Shown: piece after piece, positions 1-5,727 of the stretch
Position numbering within the stretch: the stretch's first letter is position 1
How the letters are laid out: every line of letters begins with the position of its first letter
NCBI GenBank assembly: GCA_021800745.1
Contig: JAJYYS010000042.1
Span: 1 to 10,747, forward strand
Length of the DNA stretch: 10,747 nucleotides
Reading direction: 5' to 3'
DNA from: a bacterium
Lineage (GTDB): Bacteria > SZUA-79 > Acidulodesulfobacterales > Acidulodesulfobacteraceae
The notes under the pieces: model-generated
Database searches by the model: none
The model's input: only the letters and a program-made list of their open reading frames with translations
Told to the model about the DNA's origin: nothing
Made by a program: the position numbers and the translations under genes

Positions 1-629
1 GGGATATCTTTTCTGAAATAAAGGAATAAAACAATCAGCGATACCGCTATCGAAAACAAATCCGGCATATACATATCCATAAAGTAAGTAAAAAAACCTA
101 TATGGAAATAATCCGCCGAAACGATATTTACCAGATTGGAAATCTTGAAAGGAACACTCGCCGCATCGGCAATAAATCCGCCGGCCATAATAAACGGGAG
201 CATATTTTTTCTTTCGAACTTGAGCGCTTTCATTTTTTCGTAAATTATCGGCGTTATAATAAGCGCCGCCCCGTCGTTGGCAAAAAGCGCAGAAACCAAA
301 GCGCCGAGAATTACCACGTAAACAAACATTTTTCTGCCGCTGCCGCCCGCAAATCTCGCGATGTGAAGCGCCGCCCATTCAAAAAATCCTATTTCGTCGA
401 GAATTATCGAAATTATTATTATTGCGACAAAAGTAAAAGTTGCGTCCCATACTATATCGAAGACCTTTATAATATCCTTAAGGACTATTACGTTAAAGAT
501 AAGCGCAAGCAGGGCGCCTATAATAGCGCTGTAGCCTATTCCTATATTGTATGGTTTTTTAATAATAAGGAGCAGGGTTAATAAAAATATTGTTACGGAG
601 GCAACGATTAAATAACCGTAAAAATGCAT
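1..629 (-). CDS. arsB: Arsenite efflux permease ArsB, N-terminal half (3' end outside window)
   Basis: This gene encodes the inner-membrane arsenite/antimonite permease ArsB, which exports As(III) and Sb(III) alone or with the ArsA ATPase. The reading frame runs from an ATG at 629 to the window edge, giving 209 complete codons of a family of about 430. The translation is strongly hydrophobic and follows E. coli ArsB closely: FEWAALHIARF at residues 83-93, the FANDGAALI segment at 116-124, AGGFIADAAS at 149-158, ISNLVNIVSADYF at 163-175 and FRKDI at the edge. This is the ArsB type, not the unrelated Acr3 type. An in-frame stop lies just upstream and no other good start codon intervenes, so the ATG is well supported, although no clear Shine-Dalgarno sequence precedes it. 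No arsR or arsA is visible upstream; the neighbour is tRNA-Pro(GGG), 44 bases away, and no separate promoter is obvious, so readthrough from the tRNA transcript is possible. Confidence 0.93.
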   Translation of the reverse strand, partial: MHFYGYLIVASVTIFLLTLLLIIKKPYNIGIGYSAIIGALLALIFNVIVLKDIIKVFDIVWDATFTFVAIIIISIILDEIGFFEWAALHIARFAGGSGRKMFVYVVILGALVSALFANDGAALIITPIIYEKMKALKFERKNMLPFIMAGGFIADAASVPFKISNLVNIVSADYFHIGFFTYFMDMYMPDLFSIAVSLIVLFLYFRKDI

Positions 630-673
630 ATGGGCGATATTAAAAATTACGAATAACTATTGCATTATTTTAA

Positions 674-750
674 TGGTCGGGACGACAGGATTTGAACCTG
701 CGACCCCCTGCACCCCATGCAGGTGCGCTACCGAGCTGCGCCACGTCCCG
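674..750 (-). tRNA. tRNA-Pro (anticodon GGG)
   Basis: The minus strand folds into a full cloverleaf of 77 bases with CCA encoded. The acceptor stem CGGGACG pairs with CGTCCCG, the anticodon stem CCTGC pairs with GCAGG around the seven-base loop ATGGGGT, and the T arm carries TTCAAAT. The anticodon GGG reads CCC and CCU proline codons. Loop positions 32 and 38 are A and U, the pair known to be preserved in tRNA-Pro(GGG) and tRNA-Ala(GGC). It lies 40 bases downstream of tRNA-Pro(UGG), probably in one transcript. Confidence 0.97.
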
Positions 751-790
751 ATTTTAATCTGTTTGTTAATAATGTGCTGTAGGTTTTGAA

Positions 791-866
791 TGGTCGGGAT
801 GACACGATTTGAACGTGCGACCCCCTGCTCCCAAAGCAGGTGCGCTACCAACTGCGCCACATCCCG
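791..866 (-). tRNA. tRNA-Pro (anticodon UGG)
   Basis: The minus strand folds into a 76-base cloverleaf with CCA encoded. The acceptor stem CGGGATG pairs with CATCCCG, and the anticodon stem CCTGC/GCAGG encloses the loop TTTGGGA with anticodon TGG, which reads proline codons CCA and CCG. It shares most of its sequence with the adjacent tRNA-Pro(GGG). Differences in the acceptor and T stems are compensated on both sides, so both copies look functional. Confidence 0.97.
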
Positions 867-886
867 AAAAATATTTTTCAATCTTA

Positions 887-915
887 ATTCTAACACTTAT
901 TAGTTTTATAGGCAA
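887..915 (-). promoter_or_regulatory. Promoter of the tRNA-Pro pair
   Basis: On the minus strand a -35 box TTGCCT (910-915) is followed after 17 bases by a -10 box TAGAAT (887-892). Transcription would start about 12-15 bases before the mature tRNA-Pro(UGG). Both boxes are close to sigma-70 consensus and the spacing is optimal. Confidence 0.6.
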
Positions 916-943
916 TATTTTTTTATAAATACTTAACTGTATA

Positions 944-1837
944 TTAAGATTTAGAACTTTTATTCATAAGCCAATAAACAATGCCCAGCACTAAAACAAG
1001 AAAACCAAGAACTGCAACCTCTGTAGATTTTTGTGGAACAAGCGAAAAAATCAATATCTTTCTTAATAACGCTGCCATTGCAAGACCTATAAAAGCGCTT
1101 AAGGCAAATTTATGCCCCTGAAGTTTCTTAACCTCTTCTTCAAGCAGTTCCCTTATCGCCCATACAATCAGCATCGCTCCTAAAATATCTACAACGGTGG
1201 ATTCAAAGTCGCCGCCCCCGAACGCAAAATTATATATCTCAAATGCAAACAGGAGAAAAACCATAATAGTCGCAACGATAAGCGATATTACCAAAGCCAG
1301 GTCTAATATATAAGAAAATTTTGAACTGAATTTAATTATTTTTGTTTCGAATTTTGTAGCCGCGATGTAAAATTTTCCTTCGCTTATATAAGAACTGATA
1401 ATAATATCCAGATTAATATCGATAATTTTATTTACGGATGCTATAAGTTCGTCTCTTTTGCTCGAACTTGGAAAATTTTTAAGAATAATCCCGTGTATAA
1501 AATTTCTTATATAATTCATCGTGGCGCTTACATAGTGGGAAGGCAGTTTTATTTCGGCATGGACTTCTCCTATCCGCTTCAATTTGCGCAAATATTCATT
1601 ATTATAAGTTCCCGAAAAAAGACTCATAAACCAAAATTTAAGCTTTTCCTGATGCCTGTTTCTAATTTCTTCATTAGGGAGGAATTTGCTAAAGTCGTCA
1701 AAATTGGCAATAAAAGAATAAGTATTGGAAATGAAATCGTTTGCATTAGATCCCATTAAGCCGCTTAACTGCATTAAATTAGAAGCGTCGTTATCCGTGA
1801 AAGAATAGATTAGCTTTATTTTATCGAGCGTTTCCAT
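944..1837 (-). CDS. Membrane globin-coupled sensor: protoglobin domain fused to PsiE-like domain
   Basis: The N-terminal half (about residues 15-165) is a sensor-globin/protoglobin domain. Family landmarks are visible: LFSGTYNNEYLRKLKRIGEVHAEI split around residues 73-96, with His93 at the proximal haem-ligand position (the GEVH signature), and Tyr40 at the likely B10 distal position. The C-terminal half has hydrophobic segments near 178-200, 213-229, 243-265 and 272-291. Between them is a charged stretch, WAIRELLEEEVKKLQGHKF (226-244), characteristic of the PsiE (phosphate-starvation-inducible E) family, whose function is unknown. By inference the cytoplasmic globin senses O2, NO or a similar gas and signals to or through the membrane domain; no enzymatic output domain is present. 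The gene is transcribed divergently from sqr. No Shine-Dalgarno sequence precedes the ATG, and the predicted promoter places the RNA start within about three bases of it. A later start would cut into the globin domain. Confidence is high for the globin and good for PsiE. Confidence 0.88.
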   Translation of the reverse strand: METLDKIKLIYSFTDNDASNLMQLSGLMGSNANDFISNTYSFIANFDDFSKFLPNEEIRNRHQEKLKFWFMSLFSGTYNNEYLRKLKRIGEVHAEIKLPSHYVSATMNYIRNFIHGIILKNFPSSSKRDELIASVNKIIDINLDIIISSYISEGKFYIAATKFETKIIKFSSKFSYILDLALVISLIVATIMVFLLFAFEIYNFAFGGGDFESTVVDILGAMLIVWAIRELLEEEVKKLQGHKFALSAFIGLAMAALLRKILIFSLVPQKSTEVAVLGFLVLVLGIVYWLMNKSSKS

Positions 1838-1846
1838 ATTGTTATT

Positions 1847-1875
1847 ATTATACCTTAAAATTATTTCTGCGGCAA
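1847..1875 (-). promoter_or_regulatory. Promoter of the globin-PsiE gene, predicting a leaderless mRNA
   Basis: On the minus strand TTGCCG (1870-1875) and a perfect TATAAT (1847-1852) are separated by 17 bases. Only nine bases lie between the -10 box and the ATG at 1837, so the RNA would begin about three bases before the start codon or at it. This agrees with the absence of a ribosome binding site. Confidence 0.6.
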
Positions 1876-1900
1876 TTTTAAATTGTATTTATAAATCTCT

Positions 1901-1928
1901 TTGAAATTACGTCTCAATATGCTATAAT
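1901..1928 (+). promoter_or_regulatory. Promoter of the sqr operon (extended -10)
   Basis: TTGAAA (1901-1906) and TATAAT (1923-1928) are separated by 16 bases, and TG one base upstream of the -10 box makes it an extended -10. The predicted leader to the sqr ATG is about 115 bases, AT-rich, and includes a 14-base perfect palindrome at 2018-2031. The divergent globin-PsiE promoter lies only about 25 bases away, so one regulator could act on both. Confidence 0.55.
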
Positions 1929-2051
1929 GCGCATATATCAATATCGTAATATATTAATTTTTGTCCTAAAAAATAAAATAAGAAATAGAGATAAATTAAA
2001 TAAGTTCCATATCATTGATTTTAATTAAAATATTATAGGGGGAATAATAGA

Positions 2052-3491
2052 ATGGCCCGTATCGTAGTTTTAGGAACCGGTTTTGCAGGAAATACAGCCG
2101 CATTAAATTTAAAAAAAGAATTGGGCAGTAAGCATGAAGTCATAGTGATATCGCCCCGAAAAAATTTTTCTTACGTTCCTTCGTTGGTATGGGTCGGCGT
2201 AGGTTCGATGCAGCCGGAAAAGACGCAGTTTGATCTGGAGCCGGTTTATAAAAAACACGGAATTATATTTAAGGAAGGAGCGGCTGAGGAGATACGCCCA
2301 GATAGTCGGGACCAATACGTCGTCGTAAAATATTCCGACGGCAAAACGGAACAGATTAAATATGACTATTTAATAAACGCAACCGGACCGAAACTTAATT
2401 ATGCGGCAACGCCCGGACTTGGACCGGATGCCGGTTATTCCGATTCTATATGCACGCTGCCCCATGCAGTAAAAACCCGCGATAATTATTTGAAAGCCGT
2501 AGAAAAGATGAAGCAGGGCAAGAGACAAAAGTTTGTCGTCGGCACCGGACACGGAATGGCTACTTGCCAAGGGGCGGCATTCGAATTTATACATAATTTA
2601 GAATTTGACCTTAACAGGCGCGGAGTCCGCAGTAATGCGGATATAACATGGATATCAAACGAACCCGCTCTCGGAGATTTCGGGGTCGGAGGAGTCATAG
2701 TAAAAAAGAACGGGAATTTGGTTTCCGGCAAGCTTTTTGCAGAATCTACTTTTCTGGAAAAAGGCATAAAATGGGTAGAAAGGGCGCATGTTCGCAAGGT
2801 CGAGGAAGGTTCTTTGGATTACGTCAATATCGAAGGGGAGGAAGGTAAACTGGATTTTGATTTTGCTATGCTTATCCCGCCGTTTGCCGGCATTCCTATC
2901 GCCTACATAGATAAAGACGGCAACGACATAAAAAGCCAGATGTGCGTGCCGAGCGGGTTTATGAAAGTAGATGCCGATTACTCATCAGCGGCAAAACCTT
3001 TTGAAGAATGGAAAAATTCCGACTGGCCGAAAAAGTATAATAATCCTGTTTATAAAAACATATTTGCCGCAGGGATAGCTTTTGCCCCGCCGCATTCTAT
3101 AAGCAAACCTTTTAAAGCGCCTGACGGCACACTTATTGTTCCGAGTCCGCCCAGAACCGGTATGGCATCGGGAATTATCGGACATACGGTTGCGCTTTCC
3201 ATTATCGACATGGTAAAGAAAGGAGCCGAAGAAGCTACGCAGCAGGCGTCGATGACGGAATTCGGCGCAATATGTATAACCTCTATGGGCAAATCGATGA
3301 CGCGCGGTTCCGCCGCTTTATTGACTATGGATCCGGTAGTTCCTAATTACGAAAAATATAAATTCGGCAGAAATCTAAATTATACTTTCGGCGATATAGG
3401 TCTTGCCGGACACTGGGTTAAATATATGCTCCATTATTTATTTATGTGGAAGATGAAAGGAAAATTTTTGTGGCAGTTTATTCCCGATTGA
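2052..3491 (+). CDS. sqr: Sulfide:quinone oxidoreductase (SQR)
   Basis: This flavoprotein oxidises sulfide to polysulfide or sulfur and passes electrons to the membrane quinone pool; it binds the membrane from one face. At 479 residues it is somewhat longer than Acidithiobacillus ferrooxidans SQR, to which it aligns throughout. An N-terminal FAD-binding motif, VVLGTGFAGNTAA (5-17), is followed by FSYVPSLVWVGVG (39-51) and INATGPKL (108-115). All three catalytic cysteines are present: Cys134 (SICTLPHA), Cys172 (ATCQGAAFEF) and Cys408 (AICITSMG), matching Cys128, Cys160 and Cys356. The position of A. ferrooxidans His198 appears to be Asp210. About 20 extra residues lie near 311-330. IFAAGIAFAPP (337-347) is the second flavin-contact region, and the C-terminal helix HWVKYMLHYLFMWKMKG (454-470) should insert in the bilayer. 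A GGGGGAA ribosome binding site precedes the ATG. A small protein gene follows. Confidence 0.95.
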   Translation: MARIVVLGTGFAGNTAALNLKKELGSKHEVIVISPRKNFSYVPSLVWVGVGSMQPEKTQFDLEPVYKKHGIIFKEGAAEEIRPDSRDQYVVVKYSDGKTEQIKYDYLINATGPKLNYAATPGLGPDAGYSDSICTLPHAVKTRDNYLKAVEKMKQGKRQKFVVGTGHGMATCQGAAFEFIHNLEFDLNRRGVRSNADITWISNEPALGDFGVGGVIVKKNGNLVSGKLFAESTFLEKGIKWVERAHVRKVEEGSLDYVNIEGEEGKLDFDFAMLIPPFAGIPIAYIDKDGNDIKSQMCVPSGFMKVDADYSSAAKPFEEWKNSDWPKKYNNPVYKNIFAAGIAFAPPHSISKPFKAPDGTLIVPSPPRTGMASGIIGHTVALSIIDMVKKGAEEATQQASMTEFGAICITSMGKSMTRGSAALLTMDPVVPNYEKYKFGRNLNYTFGDIGLAGHWVKYMLHYLFMWKMKGKFLWQFIPD

Positions 3492-3554
3492 TAATTCGGC
3501 AGATAAAATATAATATTAATTTAAATGTAAAAAATGACCGGAGGCTGGTGCATT

Positions 3555-3749
3555 ATGGAAGATAAAAGCGTAAAAGACTTAACCGAATATGTTCCTTATT
3601 CTAAAGAGGCGAGGTCGTTTATGGCGCCTACTAAATATACCGTATTCATAAGAACGTTTATCCCATGGCAGTTAGTCAAGTTTATCTATTATAACTTGAA
3701 GATGTTAAGGGTTTTATTGAAAGGGCACGGCAGATTTATGGACACGTAA
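3555..3749 (+). CDS. Small protein downstream of sqr, 64 residues, unrecognised
   Basis: I do not recognise a named family. The start is set at the second ATG (3555) because GGAGG lies at 3540-3544, ten bases upstream; the earlier in-frame ATG at 3534 overlaps that site and has none of its own. The protein has a polar N-terminal third and then an aromatic, basic amphipathic stretch, with FIRTFIPWQLVKFIYY at about 29-44 followed by NLKMLRVLLKGHG. There is no classical membrane span and no cysteine. The basic/aromatic helix resembles in character the membrane-binding C-terminus of the preceding SQR. The gene begins 63 bases after sqr, ahead of a strong terminator and with no promoter of its own, so it is probably cotranscribed. 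By inference it may be an SQR accessory or membrane-tethering protein. Confidence 0.7.
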   Translation: MEDKSVKDLTEYVPYSKEARSFMAPTKYTVFIRTFIPWQLVKFIYYNLKMLRVLLKGHGRFMDT

Positions 3750-3768
3750 TATTATATCCGCTGAAAAT

Positions 3769-3815
3769 AAAAACGTCCCTTATTTACTTCTAAAATAAGG
3801 GACGTTTTTATTTTT
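3769..3815. terminator. Bidirectional rho-independent terminator between sqr operon and sodB
   Basis: A perfect 17-base inverted repeat (3769-3785 and 3793-3809) has the core ACGTCCCTTATTT and a seven-base loop, ACTTCTA. It is flanked by T-rich tracts on both strands. It ends the plus-strand sqr transcript and the convergent minus-strand sodB transcript. Confidence 0.92.
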
Positions 3816-3828
3816 CTAAATTAAACGG

Positions 3829-4410
3829 TTAAGAGCCGAAATTCTTGGCAACGAATTTCCAATTTACAAGATTCCAGAAATGCTCAATATAGCTCGGTCT
3901 GGCATTGCGATAATCGATATAATAGGCATGCTCCCATACATCGCAGGTAAGAAGAGCAGTTTTGCCTGAAGTCATAGGCGTGCCGGCATTACCCGTTGCC
4001 ATTAATTCGATAGAGCCGTCTTGATTTTTTACGAGCCATGCCCAACCGGAACCAAATAAAGTAGCGGCTGTCTGACTGAATTGTTTTTTAAAATCGTCAA
4101 AAGTTCCGAATTTAGATTCAATCGCCTTTGCGAGATTTCCCTCGGGGCGACCCTCGCTATTCGGGGATAGGCAATGCCAATAAAAAGTGTGATTCCATAC
4201 CTGAGCGGCATTGTTGAAAATACCTCCCGATGATTTTTTAATAATGTCTTCCAAGTTCTGGTCTTGAAATTCCGTGCCTTTAATAAGGTTATTCAAATTA
4301 TTTACGTATGCATTATGGTGTTTTCCATAATGGTATTCGAGGGTTTCCTTCGAAATATGCGGCTGCAGCGCATCCATGGCATAAGGCAATTCGGGCAGTT
4401 TATGTTCCAT
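3829..4410 (-). CDS. sodB: Superoxide dismutase, iron type
   Basis: This cytoplasmic enzyme disproportionates superoxide to oxygen and hydrogen peroxide. The 193 residues match E. coli SodB along the whole length. Metal ligands are His27 (EYHYGKHH), His74 (WNHTFYW), Asp157 and His161 ([12 protein letters not shown]). Gln70 in [10 protein letters not shown] and the motif FGSGWAWL (119-126) are features of iron rather than manganese enzymes. There is no signal peptide. An AAGGAG ribosome binding site lies eight bases upstream of the ATG, and an extended -10 promoter further up gives the gene its own transcript. It converges on the sqr operon. Its presence shows that the organism meets oxygen at least at times. 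Confidence 0.97.
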   Translation of the reverse strand: MEHKLPELPYAMDALQPHISKETLEYHYGKHHNAYVNNLNNLIKGTEFQDQNLEDIIKKSSGGIFNNAAQVWNHTFYWHCLSPNSEGRPEGNLAKAIESKFGTFDDFKKQFSQTAATLFGSGWAWLVKNQDGSIELMATGNAGTPMTSGKTALLTCDVWEHAYYIDYRNARPSYIEHFWNLVNWKFVAKNFGS

Positions 4411-4461
4411 TTCAATGCTCCTTATAATTAAAAGTTAGATATATTTTATTTAATTATAATA

Positions 4462-4470
4462 ATTATACCA
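4462..4470 (-). promoter_or_regulatory. Extended -10 promoter of sodB
   Basis: On the minus strand a perfect TATAAT (4462-4467) is preceded by TG and one base, giving an extended -10 element. No good -35 box is present, which extended -10 promoters tolerate. The leader to the sodB ATG is about 45 bases. I see no clear Fur or SoxR operator. Confidence 0.55.
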
Positions 4471-4519
4471 CAACTTTTTTTATAAAAGGAAAGATTGGAA
4501 ATATTTGTCGTAGCGTAGC

Positions 4520-4570
4520 AAAAAACGAGGCAAGGGGCGGGCGAAGCGTCCGTCTGAAACCCTTGTAAAT
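4520..4570 (-). terminator. GC-rich nested hairpin with T run, probable terminator of tRNA-Lys
   Basis: CAAGGG at 4531-4536 pairs with CCCTTG at 4560-4565. Inside, GCGGGCG (4537-4543) can pair with CGTCCGT (4547-4553) through some G-U wobbles on the plus-strand RNA. On the minus strand the outer stem is followed, after five bases, by TTTTTT (4520-4525), as expected of a terminator for the tRNA-Lys transcript. The GC content is strikingly higher than in the flanking spacer, so it may instead be one copy of an intergenic repeat. Confidence 0.45.
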
Positions 4571-4572
4571 AG

Positions 4573-4648
4573 TGGTGAGCCGCGCGGGGGTCGAACCCAC
4601 GACCACCTGATTAAAAGTCAGGTGCTCTACCAGCTGAGCTAGCGGCTC
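4573..4648 (-). tRNA. tRNA-Lys (anticodon UUU)
   Basis: The minus strand forms a complete 76-base cloverleaf with CCA encoded. The acceptor stem GAGCCGC pairs with GCGGCTC, the D arm has GCTCAGCTGGTAGAGC, the anticodon stem CCTGA/TCAGG encloses CTTTTAA with anticodon TTT, and the T loop is TTCGACC. It reads AAA and AAG. It lies 25 bases downstream of a 49-residue open reading frame on the same strand and may be processed from that transcript. Confidence 0.97.
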
Positions 4649-4673
4649 TAAAAATTGTGGATACTTTCGATAT

Positions 4674-4823
4674 TTATAAGGATAAAGGAAGAATTTTAGT
4701 CATATCCGGAAAATTATAATTAAGACCGGTTGCGGAATAAATGCCGAGTCCAATTATGACTATAACGCTGATAACCATAACTATCCACATTACCTTCGTA
4801 AAATGTTTGTTATTGTCTTCCAT
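4674..4823 (-). CDS. Single-span membrane small protein, 49 residues, unrecognised
   Basis: This short minus-strand frame starts at an ATG preceded by a strong ribosome binding site, AGGGGAG, six bases upstream. It encodes a polar N-terminus (MEDNNKHFTK), one clear transmembrane segment at about residues 11-30 (valine, isoleucine and methionine rich, containing WIVMVISVIVIIGLGIY) and a short tail ending in a proline- and leucine-containing stretch. The basic residues before the span suggest N-terminus inside. I do not recognise a family. Small proteins of this shape are often subunits or regulators of larger membrane complexes, but nothing next to it names a partner. The next genes downstream are tRNA-Lys and sodB. 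Confidence 0.65.
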   Translation of the reverse strand: MEDNNKHFTKVMWIVMVISVIVIIGLGIYSATGLNYNFPDMTKILPLSL

Positions 4824-4881
4824 ATTAATCTCCCCTTAGTAATAGAAAGTTAATTTATAATTTTCAAACTCAAACTTTAAT

Positions 4882-4910
4882 ATCCTAACAAAAAAATATT
4901 AAAATTGCAA
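4882..4910 (-). promoter_or_regulatory. Possible promoter of the 49-residue membrane protein and tRNA-Lys
   Basis: On the minus strand TTGCAA (4905-4910) and TAGGAT (4882-4887) are 17 bases apart, giving a leader of about 55 bases to the ATG at 4823. The match is moderate and the region is very AT-rich, so chance similarity is possible. Confidence 0.3.
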
Positions 4911-4957
4911 GATATAAATTGTGTTAATTTTAATAAGCAATTTGAGAGTTGATTTAA

Positions 4958-4987
4958 TTGACAATATAAAGACTAAAATTATATAAT
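4958..4987 (+). promoter_or_regulatory. Consensus sigma-70 promoter of the thiamine gene series
   Basis: A perfect TTGACA (4958-4963) and a perfect TATAAT (4982-4987) are separated by 18 bases. Transcription would begin near 4994, leaving a leader of about 24 bases before the ATG at 5018. That is too short for a TPP riboswitch. Confidence 0.75.
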
Positions 4988-5017
4988 ATTTATCATTATT
5001 GCATTAAATAAAAACAA

Positions 5018-5638
5018 ATGAGATGTCGGTTTAATATATATTTAATCGGGGACAAGAATTTTTTTAAAGACGAAAACAGCTATCTTGAAGCTTTAGACAT
5101 CTGTTTTTATAACGGAGTCGGAGCATTTCAACTAAGGCAGAAGGACATAAGCGTTAACGAATTTATTAAATTAGGCGAAAAAGTTAAACTGATATTAAAA
5201 AAATATCCGGACGTAAAGTTTTTTGTCAACGACAGGGTAGATGCGGCATTAGCCCTTGAAGCCTGCGGCGTCCATTTGAATATTAACAGTATTCCGGTTA
5301 AGGCGGTTAAGGAAAAGATTAAAAATCTCAAAATATTTTATTCTTCCCACTCCATAGAAGAAGCTGTAAAAGCGGAAAAAGACGGCGCCGATTTTATTAC
5401 ATTCAGCCCCGTTTATAAAACAAAAAATCAGGAATTTCAGCAGGGAGCGGATATGCTGAAAAGAGCGATACGTTCCGTCAAAATACCTGTTTTTGCGCTT
5501 GGAGGCATTAACGAGGAAAATCTTTCCGAGATAAAGAAAGCCGGAGCCGAACATATCGCTGTCCAATCGGGCATATTAGAAAAAAGAGATATCGGCAAAG
5601 CCGTTAGAACGTTAACCGATATACTCGGCGCAAAGTAA
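5018..5638 (+). CDS. thiE/tenI: ThiE/TenI family protein (thiamine phosphate synthase-like; may be TenI-type thiazole tautomerase)
   Basis: This TIM-barrel protein of the ThiE/TenI superfamily acts in thiamine synthesis: ThiE joins the pyrimidine and thiazole halves, while TenI aromatises the thiazole precursor. Family motifs are QLRQKD (38-43), FVNDRVDAALALEACGVHL (69-87), GADFITFSPVYKT (123-135) and ALGGINEENL (160-169). Several residues expected of ThiE differ. The Mg-binding Asp five residues after the conserved His86 is Ser91, and the TxTK segment that contacts the pyrimidine is Thr135-Lys-Asn137-Gln138. The segment SHSIEEAVKAEKDGADF (110-126), including His111 at the TenI catalytic-histidine position, and SIPVK (91-95) look TenI-like. 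A general annotation would be thiamine phosphate synthase; I lean slightly towards TenI. No ribosome binding site precedes the ATG. thiC follows after 89 bases. Confidence 0.85.
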   Translation: MRCRFNIYLIGDKNFFKDENSYLEALDICFYNGVGAFQLRQKDISVNEFIKLGEKVKLILKKYPDVKFFVNDRVDAALALEACGVHLNINSIPVKAVKEKIKNLKIFYSSHSIEEAVKAEKDGADFITFSPVYKTKNQEFQQGADMLKRAIRSVKIPVFALGGINEENLSEIKKAGAEHIAVQSGILEKRDIGKAVRTLTDILGAK

Positions 5639-5727
5639 ATTGCGGCGGGCACGTTAAATTAAGCATAAAGGCATAAACATAAAGGTATAAATTAAAATAA
5701 ACCTTTCAATAAACAAGGAACAATATA

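Noticed and set aside
102..581. Plus-strand open frame of 159 codons
   Set aside because: It lies opposite arsB, whose translation matches a known family; the plus-strand product is lysine/arginine/tyrosine rich and resembles nothing.
657..896. Minus-strand open frame of 79 codons over the tRNA-Pro genes
   Set aside because: It is a translation of the two tRNA genes; the repeated VAHL...GVA(R/G)SN(R/P)V pattern is a usual artefact of tRNA sequence read as protein.
2015..2028. FNR-like site TTGAT-N4-ATTAA in the sqr leader
   Set aside because: It has one mismatch to TTGAT-N4-ATCAA, lies about 85 bases downstream of the predicted transcription start and sits in very AT-rich sequence, where such matches are expected by chance.
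2109..3292. Several open frames opposite or overlapping sqr
   Set aside because: They are shadows of a well-supported gene and their products resemble no family.
4988..5017. TPP riboswitch before the thiamine genes
   Set aside because: The leader after the consensus promoter is only about 24 bases. Neither it nor the 89 bases before thiC contains the conserved CTGAGA or the ACCTGATC-type core.
5640..5710. Short repeated units resembling CATAAAGG between the thiE/tenI gene and thiC
   Set aside because: There are only two or three imperfect copies in AT-rich sequence, with no spacing or structure suggesting function.
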